From: Prevotella sp.
GTDB lineage: Bacteria; Bacteroidota; Bacteroidia; Bacteroidales; Bacteroidaceae
Length of the DNA stretch: 64,000 bases
Reading direction: 5' to 3'
NCBI GenBank assembly: GCA_017469955.1
Contig: JAFUFJ010000019.1
Coordinates: forward strand, 40,784 to 104,783
Positions 1-8,985 of the stretch are shown piece after piece. The position numbers were made by a program, and so were the translations under genes. Within the stretch, counting starts at the first letter, position 1, and each line of letters begins with the position of its first letter. The notes under the pieces are model-generated. The model saw only the letters and a program-made list of their open reading frames with translations. It had not been told where the DNA came from and ran no database searches.

Positions 1-902
1 TGATCCATATGAGCGAGGCTTTGGGCGATGATCGTTACGTTGAGACAGCAAAGACACTCTTCGACAACAGCATTCTGCCTCGCGGATGGGAAGATAATGA
101 CGGATATTTCGGCTTGCCGTGGAAGTTGAACAGCACCGATCGCAATGCCTGTACTAATGCTCCCGGGTGTCTTGTGGCTGCAAAGTTGTATGAAAAGTAT
201 AATGATCAGACTTATCTTGACGCAGCAACCCGCATATATGACTTTTGGGAGAACGTGATGAAAACCAAGTTCAACTCTGACGGACGTGTTGAAGAACCGC
301 CGCTTTCCTACACACAGGGGACGTTTGGAGAGGCATGTCGCAGGCTCTATCATATAACAAATGATTCTAAATACCTGCAGATGGCCCGGAAAGTGATATA
401 CTATGCCGTCACAAGTTCGCGTTGTGTAGACAGAAATATCTTGCGTCACGAGGGTACAAGCATGGACCAAAGCATCTTCAAGGCTGTCCTGATACCCTAT
501 GCAGTCAACTTTGTTTTGGACGAAAGTGCCTCGAAAGTATACCGCCAGCGTATTGCAACTTTTCTTGAAAACAATGCAAAGACCCTTTGGAGCAATCTGG
601 ATAAGGACAGCTATCCGAAGATGTATTGCAATTATTATTGGGCAGAGCCGGTAGATGAAAGCAGTGTTCCGTCGATGGGAGCAATGGTAAGTGGGGCTTC
701 CTTGATGGAAAACGTGGCGAGAATGGCAATGGTTCTGCAAGATAAGACAAGTGTAGAAACAATAGAATATCCATTATACAACTCGCGTTCAAACGGTATT
801 TACAGCCTTGACGGACGTCTGATAAATGATCATTCAGATGATATTTCTGACTTGAAGCCAGGCATTTATGTTGTGAATGGCAAGAAGTTAGTTGTCAGAT
901 AA
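1..902 (+). CDS. GH76-family glycoside hydrolase (alpha-1,6-mannanase-like), 5' truncated by window
   Basis: The reading frame is open from base 3, upstream of the first ATG at 9, so the gene starts outside the window and only its last ~299 codons are present. GH76 features are visible: DNDGYFGLPW near the start, SYTQGTFGEACRRLY (the TYNQG-type motif) around residue 100, and SMDQSIFKAVLIPYAVNFV around residue 150. GH76 enzymes are endo-alpha-1,6-mannanases, usually on the surface or in the periplasm, acting on yeast or bacterial mannan. The last ~35 residues (IYSLDGRLIN ... GIYVVNGKKLVVR) form the Prevotella/Bacteroides-type C-terminal tail that resembles a type IX secretion sorting domain; the secretion route is inference. 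The family call is good, the substrate uncertain. Confidence 0.75.
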   Translation, partial: IHMSEALGDDRYVETAKTLFDNSILPRGWEDNDGYFGLPWKLNSTDRNACTNAPGCLVAAKLYEKYNDQTYLDAATRIYDFWENVMKTKFNSDGRVEEPPLSYTQGTFGEACRRLYHITNDSKYLQMARKVIYYAVTSSRCVDRNILRHEGTSMDQSIFKAVLIPYAVNFVLDESASKVYRQRIATFLENNAKTLWSNLDKDSYPKMYCNYYWAEPVDESSVPSMGAMVSGASLMENVARMAMVLQDKTSVETIEYPLYNSRSNGIYSLDGRLINDHSDDISDLKPGIYVVNGKKLVVR

Positions 903-928
903 TCAGTCATCATTCATAAATTGGTGAT

Positions 929-2446
929 ATGGGTTTTACAAGTTTAGTAGGAAAACTGGTTGCTCCGCGACTTAAAAAGTTGGAAAGCTATCAGAACAAT
1001 GCGCATGATTTGCAAGAGCAAGTGATGAGACATCTTGTTAAACGTGCACAAAACACAGAGTATGGTCGCAATCATTCCTTTGCAAATATATCGACTTACA
1101 AGCAGTTTTCTGAGAATATTCCTGTCAATACTTATGAAGAATTGAAAGCCGACATTGACAGAATGCGCCATGGAGAGCGCGATATTCTTTGGCCAGGCTT
1201 GGTTAAGTGGTATGCCAAGTCGTCAGGAACGACCAACGACAAGTCGAAATTCATTCCCGTAAGCAGTGAAGGATTGCAGCGTATTCACTATAAAGGCGGT
1301 GCCGACGTGGTGATTTCATACTTGGGAAATCACCCTGAAAGCCGAATGTTCGATCAAAGAGGCAAGGGACTTGTGCTCGGCGGAAGCCATGCTCCTAACT
1401 ATAATGTGGCACACAGCTTGGTGGGAGATCTCAGTGCTATCTTGATTGAAAACATGAATCCTCTCGTCAATATAGTACGAACGCCAGGCAAATCGACTGC
1501 ACTTCTGAGCGATTTTGAGGAGAAGCGCGACCGTATAGCCAGGGAGACATTGATGAAAAACATCACCAATCTCTCGGGAGTTCCTTCTTGGATGTTGTCA
1601 GTTTTGGTACGTGTCTTGGAAATATCCGGTAAGGAAACCATTGATGAAGTGTGGCCAAATCTTGAAGTATTCTTCCATGGAGGCATCTCCTTCAGTCCCT
1701 ATCGCAAGCAGTATGAGCAGATTATCCGCAATACCTCCATGCATTACATGGAGACATACAATGCCAGTGAGGGGTTCTTTGGTATCCAAAATGACCCGTC
1801 AGACGCGTCGATGCTGCTCTTGATTGATTATGATATTTTCTATGAATTCATACCGATGGACGATTTAGACAGCGACCATCCTTTGGTTGTTCCCCTTGAA
1901 GATATCGAGTTGAACACCAATTATGCCATGCTGATTACCACCTCTTGCGGTCTTTGGCGCTATATGATCGGCGACACAATCAAGTTCACTTCGCGCAATC
2001 CATATAAGTTTATCATCACAGGTCGCACTAAATACTTCATCAATGCCTTTGGAGAAGAGCTCATCATGGATAATGCTGAAAAGGCACTTTCCTATGTATG
2101 TGGGCAGACCAATGCCGAGATTTTAGAATATACAGCAGCACCAGTCTACATGGACGAGCATGCCAAATGCCGCCATCAATGGCTGGTAGAATTCTCTAAG
2201 AAGCCTGCCGACATGCAGCAGTTTGCCGACATGCTTGACAAGAAGCTTCAGGAAATCAACAGTGACTACGAAGCAAAGCGGTCGCACGACGTCACCCTTC
2301 AGCATCTTGAAATCGTCGTTGCCCGCCAAGGACTGTTCAACGACTGGCTCAGATCGAAGGGAAAACTGGGTGGCCAGCATAAGATTCCCCGCCTTTCAAA
2401 CAGCCGGAAGAACATCGAAGAAATGCTGCTTTTGAACAAGCAATGA
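929..2446 (+). CDS. GH3 auxin-responsive-promoter family protein (acyl-adenylating amidosynthetase fold)
   Basis: A 505-residue protein of the GH3 family, related to plant acyl-acid amido synthetases and to the firefly-luciferase/ANL superfamily. The three ATP/AMP motifs are present: YAKSSGTTNDKSKF around residue 90, YNASEGFFGIQ around 280, and YMIGDTIKF around 345. Members adenylate a carboxylic acid and transfer it to an amine; the bacterial substrates are unknown. It is cytoplasmic by appearance, with no signal peptide. Length is normal for the family. Its stop overlaps the next start by 4 bases (ATGA), so translation with the downstream lipoprotein is probably coupled. It begins 26 bp after the GH76 gene with no clear promoter between, so co-transcription is plausible. 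Confidence 0.88.
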   Translation: MGFTSLVGKLVAPRLKKLESYQNNAHDLQEQVMRHLVKRAQNTEYGRNHSFANISTYKQFSENIPVNTYEELKADIDRMRHGERDILWPGLVKWYAKSSGTTNDKSKFIPVSSEGLQRIHYKGGADVVISYLGNHPESRMFDQRGKGLVLGGSHAPNYNVAHSLVGDLSAILIENMNPLVNIVRTPGKSTALLSDFEEKRDRIARETLMKNITNLSGVPSWMLSVLVRVLEISGKETIDEVWPNLEVFFHGGISFSPYRKQYEQIIRNTSMHYMETYNASEGFFGIQNDPSDASMLLLIDYDIFYEFIPMDDLDSDHPLVVPLEDIELNTNYAMLITTSCGLWRYMIGDTIKFTSRNPYKFIITGRTKYFINAFGEELIMDNAEKALSYVCGQTNAEILEYTAAPVYMDEHAKCRHQWLVEFSKKPADMQQFADMLDKKLQEINSDYEAKRSHDVTLQHLEIVVARQGLFNDWLRSKGKLGGQHKIPRLSNSRKNIEEMLLLNKQ

Positions 2447-4506
2447 AAGAGATAAAGAGAATATCGTACAGAATGGAGAGCGGAAAGTGTCATTCTACAA
2501 AGAGAGAACCGCTTTTCATGACGGGAAAAATGTTTTCCGTTGCGGTGTTGGTCTTTATGCTTTCTGTCCTGCTTTCCGTCTTTTCTTCTTGTGCCCGCAT
2601 GGGTTCTCCCGACGGCGGATGGTATGATGAAATACCTCCAAAGGTAGTAAGCTGTTCGCCTTCCGACAGGGCTGTCGGGATATCTGACAAGAAGATATAC
2701 ATTAATTTTAATGAGTTCATTAAGATTGACAACCCCTCTGAGAAGGTCATCGTTTCGCCTCCACAGCTTGAAGTGCCTGAAATCAAGTCGCAAGGCAAGC
2801 GCATCATGGTCGAACTGAAAGACTCTTTAAAGCAGAACACCACCTATACGATTGACTTCAGTGATGCCATTACCGACAATAACGAGGGCAATCCTCTCGG
2901 CAATTTCACCTATACGTTCTCCACGGGCGATGTCATTGACACTCTTGAAGTGGCCGGCTATGTGGTAGAAGCCGAAAACCTTGAGCCAGTAAAGGGCATC
3001 ATGGTGGGACTCTATCCTTATGTTGAAGACCCGGCAGACAACCTTCTTGCCGACACAACCTTTACCACAACCCCCTTTCTTCGTGTCTCTCGTACCGACA
3101 GCAGGGGCTTTTTCTCCATCAAAGGTGTCGCTCCTGGTGCCTATCGTGTCTATGCCTTGGCCGATGCCGACGGCAATTTTATGAAGAGCCAGAAGAGTGA
3201 AAAACTGGCATTTCTGGATGATATCATCATACCTACCTTCAAGGATGATGTGCGTCAAGACACAGTCTGGCGCGACTCTTTGCACATCGAACGCATCGAC
3301 CGTGTGAACTATACCCATTTTCTTCCCGACGACATCACGCTCAGAGCCTTCACCGAAGTGGTGACCGATCGTTACCTTGTCAAGTCTGAACGCCTGCAAG
3401 CCAACCTCTTTACCCTATATTTCAGTTATGGCGACGAGCAGCTTCCTGAGATTAAGGGTTTGAACTTTGACTCGTCCGATGCCTTTCTTGTTAAGACGAA
3501 CGAGCATCGTGACACCATTCAATACTGGCTTCGCGACTCCTTATTGATCGATCAAGACACCCTTGACATCTCGCTCATCTACCGCGAAACCGACACCCTT
3601 GGCCTGTTGCAACAGCGCCAGGACACCCTTCAACTCTTGTCAAAGCAGCCCTATGAGCGCCGTCAGAAGGAGCTTCAAAAGAAGATAGAAAACTGGCAGA
3701 AGCAGCAAGAGAAGCAGAAAAAGCGCGGACTTCCCTACGACACTGTCATGCGTCCTGAGCCGTTAGAGATGAAAGTCAGCGTGGCATCCACGCTCAATCC
3801 CGACCGCAACATTATCCTTTCCTTCCCTACTCCACTGCAAAAAGCCGATGCATCGGTCGTCCATCTCTATGCCATGCACGACAGTCTATGGTATGAAGCC
3901 ATGTTTGAACTGGCCGAACGCACACCCGGTCTCGCCACCGAATACGAGCTGCGTGCCGAATGGAAGCCAGGCATCGAGTATAGTCTCGAGATTGATTCGC
4001 TGGCCTTTACCGACATCTATGGCGCTTCTTCAAACCCTTTGAAGAAGGGATTCAAGGTGAAAGGCGAAGACGAATTTGCCACAATACTGCTCAATATAGA
4101 AGGATTCTCTGGCAAAACGCTGGTGGTTCAGCTGATCGACCAGACTGACAAAATGGTCAAAGAACTGTCGGTTGACAATGGCCGTGCCGAGTTTTTCTAT
4201 GTCGAACCCAAGCGCTACTACGTCAGGATGTTTGTCGACGAAAACCAGAACGGGCGTTGGGATACCGGTGACTACGATGCACGCCGGCAGGCAGAGCCCG
4301 TCTATTACTATCCCGAGGCCATTGAATGTCGCGCAAAATGGGACTATACCGAGTCGTGGAACCCCACCGGGCTGCCCGTCTTCCGCCAGAAACCTTCAGC
4401 ACTCATACGCCAGAAGGCCGACAAGAAGCGCACCGTCAAGAGCCGGAATGCCGAGCTTGCCCGCAAGAAAGGCATCCCCTTGAGCCAGATACCCCAATCG
4501 CAATAG
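2443..4506 (+). CDS. Ig-like (Big_5/SbsA-type) domain lipoprotein
   Basis: From the ATG overlapping the GH3 stop this is 687 residues. A hydrophobic stretch ends in VFSSC (Cys50), a lipoprotein signal. The alternative ATG at 2518 puts that Cys at position 25, a more normal signal length, so 2518 may be the real start; the ATGA overlap favours 2443. After the Cys comes a bacterial Ig-like domain (about residues 60-165, ending ...NFTYTFSTGD) and then a carboxypeptidase-regulatory/Cna-B-like beta-sandwich (GYVVEAENLEPVKGIMVGLYP ... GAYRVYALAD). A charged Gln/Lys-rich stretch lies around residues 405-430. It is likely anchored in the outer membrane or facing the periplasm. Its function is unknown; the family is common in Bacteroidota. 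Confidence 0.8.
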   Translation: MKEIKRISYRMESGKCHSTKREPLFMTGKMFSVAVLVFMLSVLLSVFSSCARMGSPDGGWYDEIPPKVVSCSPSDRAVGISDKKIYINFNEFIKIDNPSEKVIVSPPQLEVPEIKSQGKRIMVELKDSLKQNTTYTIDFSDAITDNNEGNPLGNFTYTFSTGDVIDTLEVAGYVVEAENLEPVKGIMVGLYPYVEDPADNLLADTTFTTTPFLRVSRTDSRGFFSIKGVAPGAYRVYALADADGNFMKSQKSEKLAFLDDIIIPTFKDDVRQDTVWRDSLHIERIDRVNYTHFLPDDITLRAFTEVVTDRYLVKSERLQANLFTLYFSYGDEQLPEIKGLNFDSSDAFLVKTNEHRDTIQYWLRDSLLIDQDTLDISLIYRETDTLGLLQQRQDTLQLLSKQPYERRQKELQKKIENWQKQQEKQKKRGLPYDTVMRPEPLEMKVSVASTLNPDRNIILSFPTPLQKADASVVHLYAMHDSLWYEAMFELAERTPGLATEYELRAEWKPGIEYSLEIDSLAFTDIYGASSNPLKKGFKVKGEDEFATILLNIEGFSGKTLVVQLIDQTDKMVKELSVDNGRAEFFYVEPKRYYVRMFVDENQNGRWDTGDYDARRQAEPVYYYPEAIECRAKWDYTESWNPTGLPVFRQKPSALIRQKADKKRTVKSRNAELARKKGIPLSQIPQSQ

Positions 4507-4584
4507 AACCATAAAAAATCTTTGTAAACATTAAATACCGTTCCGAATTTGCCGCCAGTTCTTGCAGATTCGGATTTTTCCGAC

Positions 4585-4592
4585 TATCTTTG
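4585..4592 (+). promoter_or_regulatory. Bacteroidota-type promoter -7 box for the DUF3108 gene
   Basis: TATCTTTG matches TAnnTTTG. A TTG at 4562-4564 lies 20 nt upstream, the normal -33 spacing. The box is followed 45 nt later by the ATG at 4638, and it overlaps an upstream in-frame TTG at 4590, which therefore cannot be the start. Confidence 0.75.
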
Positions 4593-4637
4593 CCCGCAGC
4601 TGCAGGTAGTGAAACAGAGCCTTCAGCGCTATTTTCT

Positions 4638-5435
4638 ATGAAGCGATACGCCTATATCTTTGCGGCCTTGATGCTCAGTTTGTCGGCACATGGCCAGCAG
4701 TCGCTCCCCTTTCAGGGCGGAGAATACCTTTCCTACAACCTTTATTACAACTGGCAGTTTGTCTGGTTAAAGGCCGGAACGGCCTCGATGTCGACCGTCG
4801 AGACCAAGTATAAGGGCCAGACGGCCTATCGTGCTTCGCTCATTACGCGAGGCAACAGCAAGGCCGACGACGTGTTTGTGATGCGCGACACGCTCATTTC
4901 CTATGTCTCGGCCGACCTTTTCCCGCTCTATTATCGCAAGGGAGCGCGCGAGGGCAAGCGCTATTATGTCGACGAAGTCTGGTATTCCTACCCCGACAGC
5001 AAGCAGTGTCGCGTGCGTCAGCACCAGCTGACGAGCAAGGGAAAGCATGAGAATCGCGAGCAGATGCTCGACCATCGTGTCTATGATATGTTGGGAATGT
5101 TCATGCGAGCCCGTTCGTTTGACCCCTCAAAATGGCAAAAAGGCCACACGATAGACTTCGATATGGTCGACGGCCACAAGGTCGAAAGCGTGCAGCTGAA
5201 GTATCTTGGCAAGTCCACAGTCAAGGCCGATGACGGCAAGAAGTATCGGTGTCTGCAGTTGTCATACATCGAGAACGAAGAGGGTAAGAAGAAAGAGATC
5301 GTGCGCTTCTATGTCACCGACGACCTCAACCACATCCCCATTCGCCTCGATATGTTCTTGCGGTTCGGCTCGGCCAAGGCGTTCCTTTCGGCCATGCGAG
5401 GCAACCGTAATGCCGTTGAGGCACAGCTCAACTGA
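4638..5435 (+). CDS. DUF3108 domain-containing secreted protein
   Basis: A 265-residue protein with an N-terminal signal peptide (MKRYAYIFAALMLSLSAHGQ, cleavage near AHG-Q). The start at 4638 was chosen because the in-frame TTG upstream lies inside the promoter. The body matches DUF3108: GGEYLSYNLYYNW and WLKAGTASMSTVETKYKG near the start, then alternating strands through RFYVTDDLNHIPIRLDMFLRFGSAKAFL. DUF3108 proteins are periplasmic or outer-membrane associated and of unknown function. It ends 93 nt before a five-unit repeat element and converges on the phosphatase gene. Confidence 0.8.
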   Translation: MKRYAYIFAALMLSLSAHGQQSLPFQGGEYLSYNLYYNWQFVWLKAGTASMSTVETKYKGQTAYRASLITRGNSKADDVFVMRDTLISYVSADLFPLYYRKGAREGKRYYVDEVWYSYPDSKQCRVRQHQLTSKGKHENREQMLDHRVYDMLGMFMRARSFDPSKWQKGHTIDFDMVDGHKVESVQLKYLGKSTVKADDGKKYRCLQLSYIENEEGKKKEIVRFYVTDDLNHIPIRLDMFLRFGSAKAFLSAMRGNRNAVEAQLN

Positions 5436-5527
5436 CCCTGTTCGGCCTGTATGGCCGGCAAGAGTAGCGGCTTCAGAATGGCTGACTTTTGCCGTTTTTT
5501 CCACTTACAGCAGCCCTGACAAGCCGA

Positions 5528-5637
5528 GAAAGCTATCCTTTCAGCCCGAGAAGTCTATGGGTTCTGGCCCAGAAAGGATAGCTTTCTCGATCATAACTCT
5601 ATGGGTTCTGGAGCATATATCTATGCTTTCTCAGCGA
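5528..5637. repeat. Five-unit 22-bp repeat element, copy 1
   Basis: Exactly 5 x 22 bp. Variable triplet pairs (left...right) per unit are AGC...CCT, GTC...GGG, AGG...GCT, CTC...GGG, ATC...GCT. The central triplets are TAT, TAT, ATA, TAT, TAT. It lies between two convergent genes and ends 18 nt before the phosphatase stop. Confidence 0.9.
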
Positions 5638-5655
5638 GATGCAGAAAACTTGCCG

Positions 5656-6972
5656 TCATCTGGAGGCATCAAAGTCGTCGAGCTTCTTCTCGTAATAGGC
5701 CTTGAAGTCGGCCCAGCGATAGTAAGGAGGGTTGTCGCTGACGAGCGGAAGCGTGGCCTCGTTCTCGTTGAGCAGCACTTTTACCATCACGTCTTCTTCG
5801 ATGTCTCCGGTGCTGTTTGGGCAGTTTTCTTTCGGTCGATAGAACACGATCTGCAGGTTGGCAGCCATGGGAAAGATGCGATAGTCGGCCCATCCCTCGC
5901 GGGCAATCTGTCCAAGGTCGCTGACTTGGCAGTCATATCCGTTGATGCCCAGCAGGCATGTCAGTGGAAGAACCATCGTCTCATGGCCGTATCTCAGGGT
6001 CGAGCAAGGTCGCTTCAGGGCCAGACACGAGTCGGCTTCGCTGATGATGTTGCGCAGGAGATTGCGCTGAGTATAGGGTTGAAGACCACCGTTCAGGGGG
6101 TTAGGTCCATAGGCCAAGTACCACCACGCGTTCTCTTGCTCCCATAACTGGTACAGCTCGTCGGTCGTAAAGAGGTCGTAGAGCGACAGTTCATGGCGTA
6201 TTTCAGAGTTTTGAACCACGCCTGCCAAGTGGTAGAGATGATAGTAAAGTTTCAGGCTGTCGACATGCTTCTTCCAGTATTTCCTGCTCTTGAAGAGGCT
6301 CGACATGACCCTTTCCGGCCGTGCATGGTCGCGTTCCCACTGCTCGTAGGCTTGCTTTGAGGGCGGGTTCATCTTCTCTTTGAAGAGCGTAGTGTCCTGC
6401 TGGTTCATGTAGTACATGTCGTGTTCGCTCGCGTCGTGTCTCACTTTCAGGCGAGGATTCAGCCTGATCAGCTCCTGAAGAGCATTCTCCATCGAGAGGA
6501 TGCAGCGTATGACAACCGTCGAACGCGCGTCGACATGGGCCGTGTCGGCAAACACTTCGGGCCACCGCTCATACATTCTTCGGGCTATCTGCCGGTGTTG
6601 CCGGGCGCCAAGCAGCGTCAGTTCGCCCAAGCGGCCGGAGGCTTCCCGCTGCATACGGCGCACTTTGTCGAGCACTTCCCTGCCCTTCCCGGTCAGCTGG
6701 CCTAAGCTGTCGGCCCGCGAAAGCACGTCGATGGTGTGCTGATAGTCGCTCTTCTCGATGAAATATCGCGACCCGTGACGGCCGTAATGGCTCAGGTAGA
6801 CGGGCTCATATCCCTCGGGTGCAGGCGTCAGTTCGGCCTGTTGAGGTCCGGGATAGGCCAGATAGTTGTTGGCCGAGAGCCTGATGTTGCTGCTGATCTC
6901 TTCTCTTGGCGACTGTGCCAGGCCGGCGATAGTCGCCAGCAACAGGCACAAAAACGTGGCATTTCTCTTCAT
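5656..6972 (-). CDS. Histidine-type phosphatase, secreted (MINPP/phytase-like branch 2)
   Basis: A 438-residue protein with signal peptide MKRNATFLCLLLATIAGLAQ. It carries the histidine acid phosphatase signature SHYGRHGSRYF around residue 60, where the RHG histidine forms the phosphohistidine intermediate. The proton-donor region is GHETMVLPL around residue 330, an HE instead of the HD of classical acid phosphatases; MINPP-type enzymes have HAE. Members remove phosphate from inositol phosphates or other monoesters in the periplasm. A phytase role is plausible but not proven by sequence. It is a single gene with its own promoter, convergent with DUF3108. Confidence 0.82.
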   Translation of the reverse strand: MKRNATFLCLLLATIAGLAQSPREEISSNIRLSANNYLAYPGPQQAELTPAPEGYEPVYLSHYGRHGSRYFIEKSDYQHTIDVLSRADSLGQLTGKGREVLDKVRRMQREASGRLGELTLLGARQHRQIARRMYERWPEVFADTAHVDARSTVVIRCILSMENALQELIRLNPRLKVRHDASEHDMYYMNQQDTTLFKEKMNPPSKQAYEQWERDHARPERVMSSLFKSRKYWKKHVDSLKLYYHLYHLAGVVQNSEIRHELSLYDLFTTDELYQLWEQENAWWYLAYGPNPLNGGLQPYTQRNLLRNIISEADSCLALKRPCSTLRYGHETMVLPLTCLLGINGYDCQVSDLGQIAREGWADYRIFPMAANLQIVFYRPKENCPNSTGDIEEDVMVKVLLNENEATLPLVSDNPPYYRWADFKAYYEKKLDDFDASR

Positions 6973-6995
6973 GTTCTGTTCGATGAATACGCCTG

Positions 6996-7003
6996 CAAAG
7001 ATA
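6996..7003 (-). promoter_or_regulatory. Promoter -7 box for the histidine phosphatase gene
   Basis: The minus strand reads TATCTTTG, a TAnnTTTG box, 23 nt before the ATG at 6972. Confidence 0.7.
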
Positions 7004-7129
7004 CGGATAAAAGGACAAAATGCAAAAATAATGTTAAAAAACTGTCACAAACAGATACCGATTACGTATAATAAGTAGAAGACAACTCGAACACTATCGT
7101 TTAATTATCAATCCAAAACACTCACGATC

Positions 7130-7981
7130 ATGCAACGAAAAAGAAAGACCCTACTGCTGTTTTTGTGCTTCCCGACACTCTTGCTGGCTTCTTGTTCGAC
7201 AGGCAATCCTACCCTTGGCGGAGCAAAAAAGGTTGTTCAATATGTGACCGGCGAAAGCGTTATGACCACCAACAGCGACGACCATAGCACTGGTGAGCGC
7301 CGAAAGCTGGCGTTAAGCGGCTTCGACGGTTTCGACCTGAAGGGCGCTGTTGACGTACATTTCACCCAAGGCAGTGACTATAAGGTGGAATATGTCGACA
7401 ACGACAACATCCTTGAACGGGCAGAAGTGAAAGGCGGAAAGCTCGTCATCTCGACCAAAAACCATCTGAAGGGCAACGTTCGTCATGTCGACTTCTATGT
7501 CACCTCGCCTGCTATCACAAGCATCAAAGTGAGCGGAGTGTCTGTTTTTAAGGCAGAAAACATTGCTTCCTCAGACATGAAGATCAGCGTTTCGGGCGTC
7601 GGAACCATCACTTTCGGCAGTCTTCAGTGCGCCAGCCTGCAGATCAACGAAAGCGGTGTGGGCAAGATCAAGGGCCGGGTAAAGGCTGAAACCGTGAAGA
7701 TGACGGTGACTGGTGTCGTGAAAGACGAGCTTGACATTGAGGCTTCCCACCTTGAAGTCAGCAATTCGGGCGCCTCAACCCTCGATATCCGTTATCGTGG
7801 AAAGACAGCCGACATCGGCAATAGCGGTACGGGCAAGATCGCGATCACTGTCGACTGCGACGAACTGAAGGCCCGAAACAGCGGTGTGGCGAAGCTCTCT
7901 ATTGCCGGGACAGCCGACAAGTCAGACATTCATTCGAGCGGAGTCTCGAAGGTTGACGTAAGCCGGCTGAACAACTATTAG
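7130..7981 (+). CDS. DUF2807 (GIN) domain lipoprotein
   Basis: A 283-residue lipoprotein with signal sequence ending LLLASC (lipobox LASC, Cys ~23). The body is a putative auto-transporter adhesin/GIN domain (DUF2807): FDGFDLKGAVDVHFTQGSDY around residue 68, then repeated short strands with SGVS, SGVG, SGAS, SGTG and SGVAK turns, giving a right-handed beta-helix. It is first in an operon with a sigma gene (start 11 nt downstream), an anti-sigma-like gene and a small exported protein. Upstream I find no TAnnTTTG box; the leader 7021-7129 is AT-rich with GATACCGATTACGTATAATAAG-like sequence, so the operon may be read by an alternative sigma factor. Confidence 0.85.
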   Translation: MQRKRKTLLLFLCFPTLLLASCSTGNPTLGGAKKVVQYVTGESVMTTNSDDHSTGERRKLALSGFDGFDLKGAVDVHFTQGSDYKVEYVDNDNILERAEVKGGKLVISTKNHLKGNVRHVDFYVTSPAITSIKVSGVSVFKAENIASSDMKISVSGVGTITFGSLQCASLQINESGVGKIKGRVKAETVKMTVTGVVKDELDIEASHLEVSNSGASTLDIRYRGKTADIGNSGTGKIAITVDCDELKARNSGVAKLSIAGTADKSDIHSSGVSKVDVSRLNNY

Positions 7982-7992
7982 CAGCAATCTCG

Positions 7993-8484
7993 ATGGACAG
8001 GCAGCAGTTTCAGCGCGAAGCCGAGCAGTATAGAGCCCAGCTTGTCAGGCTTTCCTTGCACTTGACGGGTAGCAATGACTAGGCACAAGACATCGTTCAA
8101 GATGCTTTGTTGAAGCTCTGGCTGATGCATGAAGAGCTGCATTCACCGATAGTATCGCTTGCCAGGGCGCTGGTAAGGAATATCTCTCTCGATCATCTTC
8201 GTCAGACAAGGCCGGCGGTTTCGTTGGCCGAGTCTGACATTGAAGATGCAGATGCCGGTCTGACAGACCACGGGCGCATCGAGCGGCTGATGCAGGTCGT
8301 GGGCTCGTTGCCCACTTCTCAGCAGATCATCTTGCGCCTGCGCCACATGGATAGGATGGAATACAGCGACATTGCCCTGCTGACTGGTTCCACCGAAGGG
8401 GCTGTTCGTCAGTCGCTCTGCAGGGCAAGAAAGACCGTAAGAAGCAGATATGAACAAAAGAAACAGGCCTATGAAGACGAATGA
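7993..8484 (+). pseudogene. Sigma-70 family (ECF-like) RNA polymerase sigma factor with in-frame amber stop
   Basis: Reading from the ATG at 7993, the protein begins MDRQQFQREAEQYRAQLVRL and runs 29 codons. It meets TAG at 8080-8082 and then continues in the same frame as AQDIVQDALLKLWLMH (region 2) to a region 4 helix-turn-helix (EYSDIALLTGSTEGAVRQSL) and stop at 8484. A single C-to-T change from CAG (Gln) would explain the stop, because the position fits ...GSND-Q-AQDIVQ. No frameshift is visible and the rest is undamaged. It is either a recent pseudogene, a readthrough case or an assembly error. Internal starts at 8107 (TTG) or 8125 (ATG) would lose part of region 2. It lies between the DUF2807 gene and an anti-sigma-like gene that overlaps its 3' end. 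Confidence 0.8.
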
Positions 8485-8980
8485 AATAGAGCAACTTGTC
8501 GGACGATTCTTGTCTGCCGAGACGACACTTGCCGAGGAACAGCAGCTCTACGACTATTTCCAAGGCGGAGAAGTGGCGCCCGAGCTGGCGGGTTTGCGCG
8601 AGATGTTCTGCGACTATGCGGCCCTTCCTTTCGGAAAGTCGGCTGAGTTGCCCGCGAGAAAGCCTGCCGTAGCCTCGCGAAAGTGGCTTCAGTTGGCTGC
8701 ATCGGTGGTGCTGTTGTTGGGCATGGCGGTGAGCTTTCAGCTCTATCAGAACCTTCGTTTGGAGCGACGCTATGCAGGAAGCTACATGATGGTCGACGGC
8801 AAACGTATTGACAATCTGCGCCAGATGCGCCTTGAAATAGAGCAGACGCTGGCCGATGCGTCGGCCATTGAAGCGGCGTATGGCGCACAAAGCGTCATTG
8901 AAAGCGTTGAGGCCGATGTCGTGAAAGGCATCGACGACCCTCAGGAAAGGGAAAAAATACTCAGAATATTAAAAGATTAG
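8471..8980 (+). CDS. Single-pass membrane protein, probable anti-sigma factor
   Basis: A protein of about 169 residues overlapping the sigma gene by 14 nt. ATG 8471 (MKTNEIEQLVGRFLSAETT) is preferred; an ATG at 8450 adds seven residues. The N-terminal ~65 residues are acidic and helical, like short anti-sigma domains. A transmembrane helix (WLQLAASVVLLLGMAVSF) follows at about residues 68-90, then a periplasmic part with amphipathic helices ending REREKILRILKD-like. Position right behind a sigma gene supports the anti-sigma role; no sequence motif proves it. Confidence 0.65.
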   Translation: MKTNEIEQLVGRFLSAETTLAEEQQLYDYFQGGEVAPELAGLREMFCDYAALPFGKSAELPARKPAVASRKWLQLAASVVLLLGMAVSFQLYQNLRLERRYAGSYMMVDGKRIDNLRQMRLEIEQTLADASAIEAAYGAQSVIESVEADVVKGIDDPQEREKILRILKD

Positions 8981-8985
8981 CAGCG

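Noticed and set aside
5206-6147. 313-codon plus-strand frame opposite the histidine phosphatase
   Set aside because: It crosses the end of DUF3108, the repeat element and the antisense of a well-supported phosphatase gene. Composition is that of a shadow frame.
8080-8082. TAG as pyrrolysine or a recoded amber codon
   Set aside because: No Pyl genes or other evidence for amber recoding can be seen, and the other genes end normally with TAG, TAA and TGA (the DUF2807 gene ends in TAG). A point mutation is simpler.
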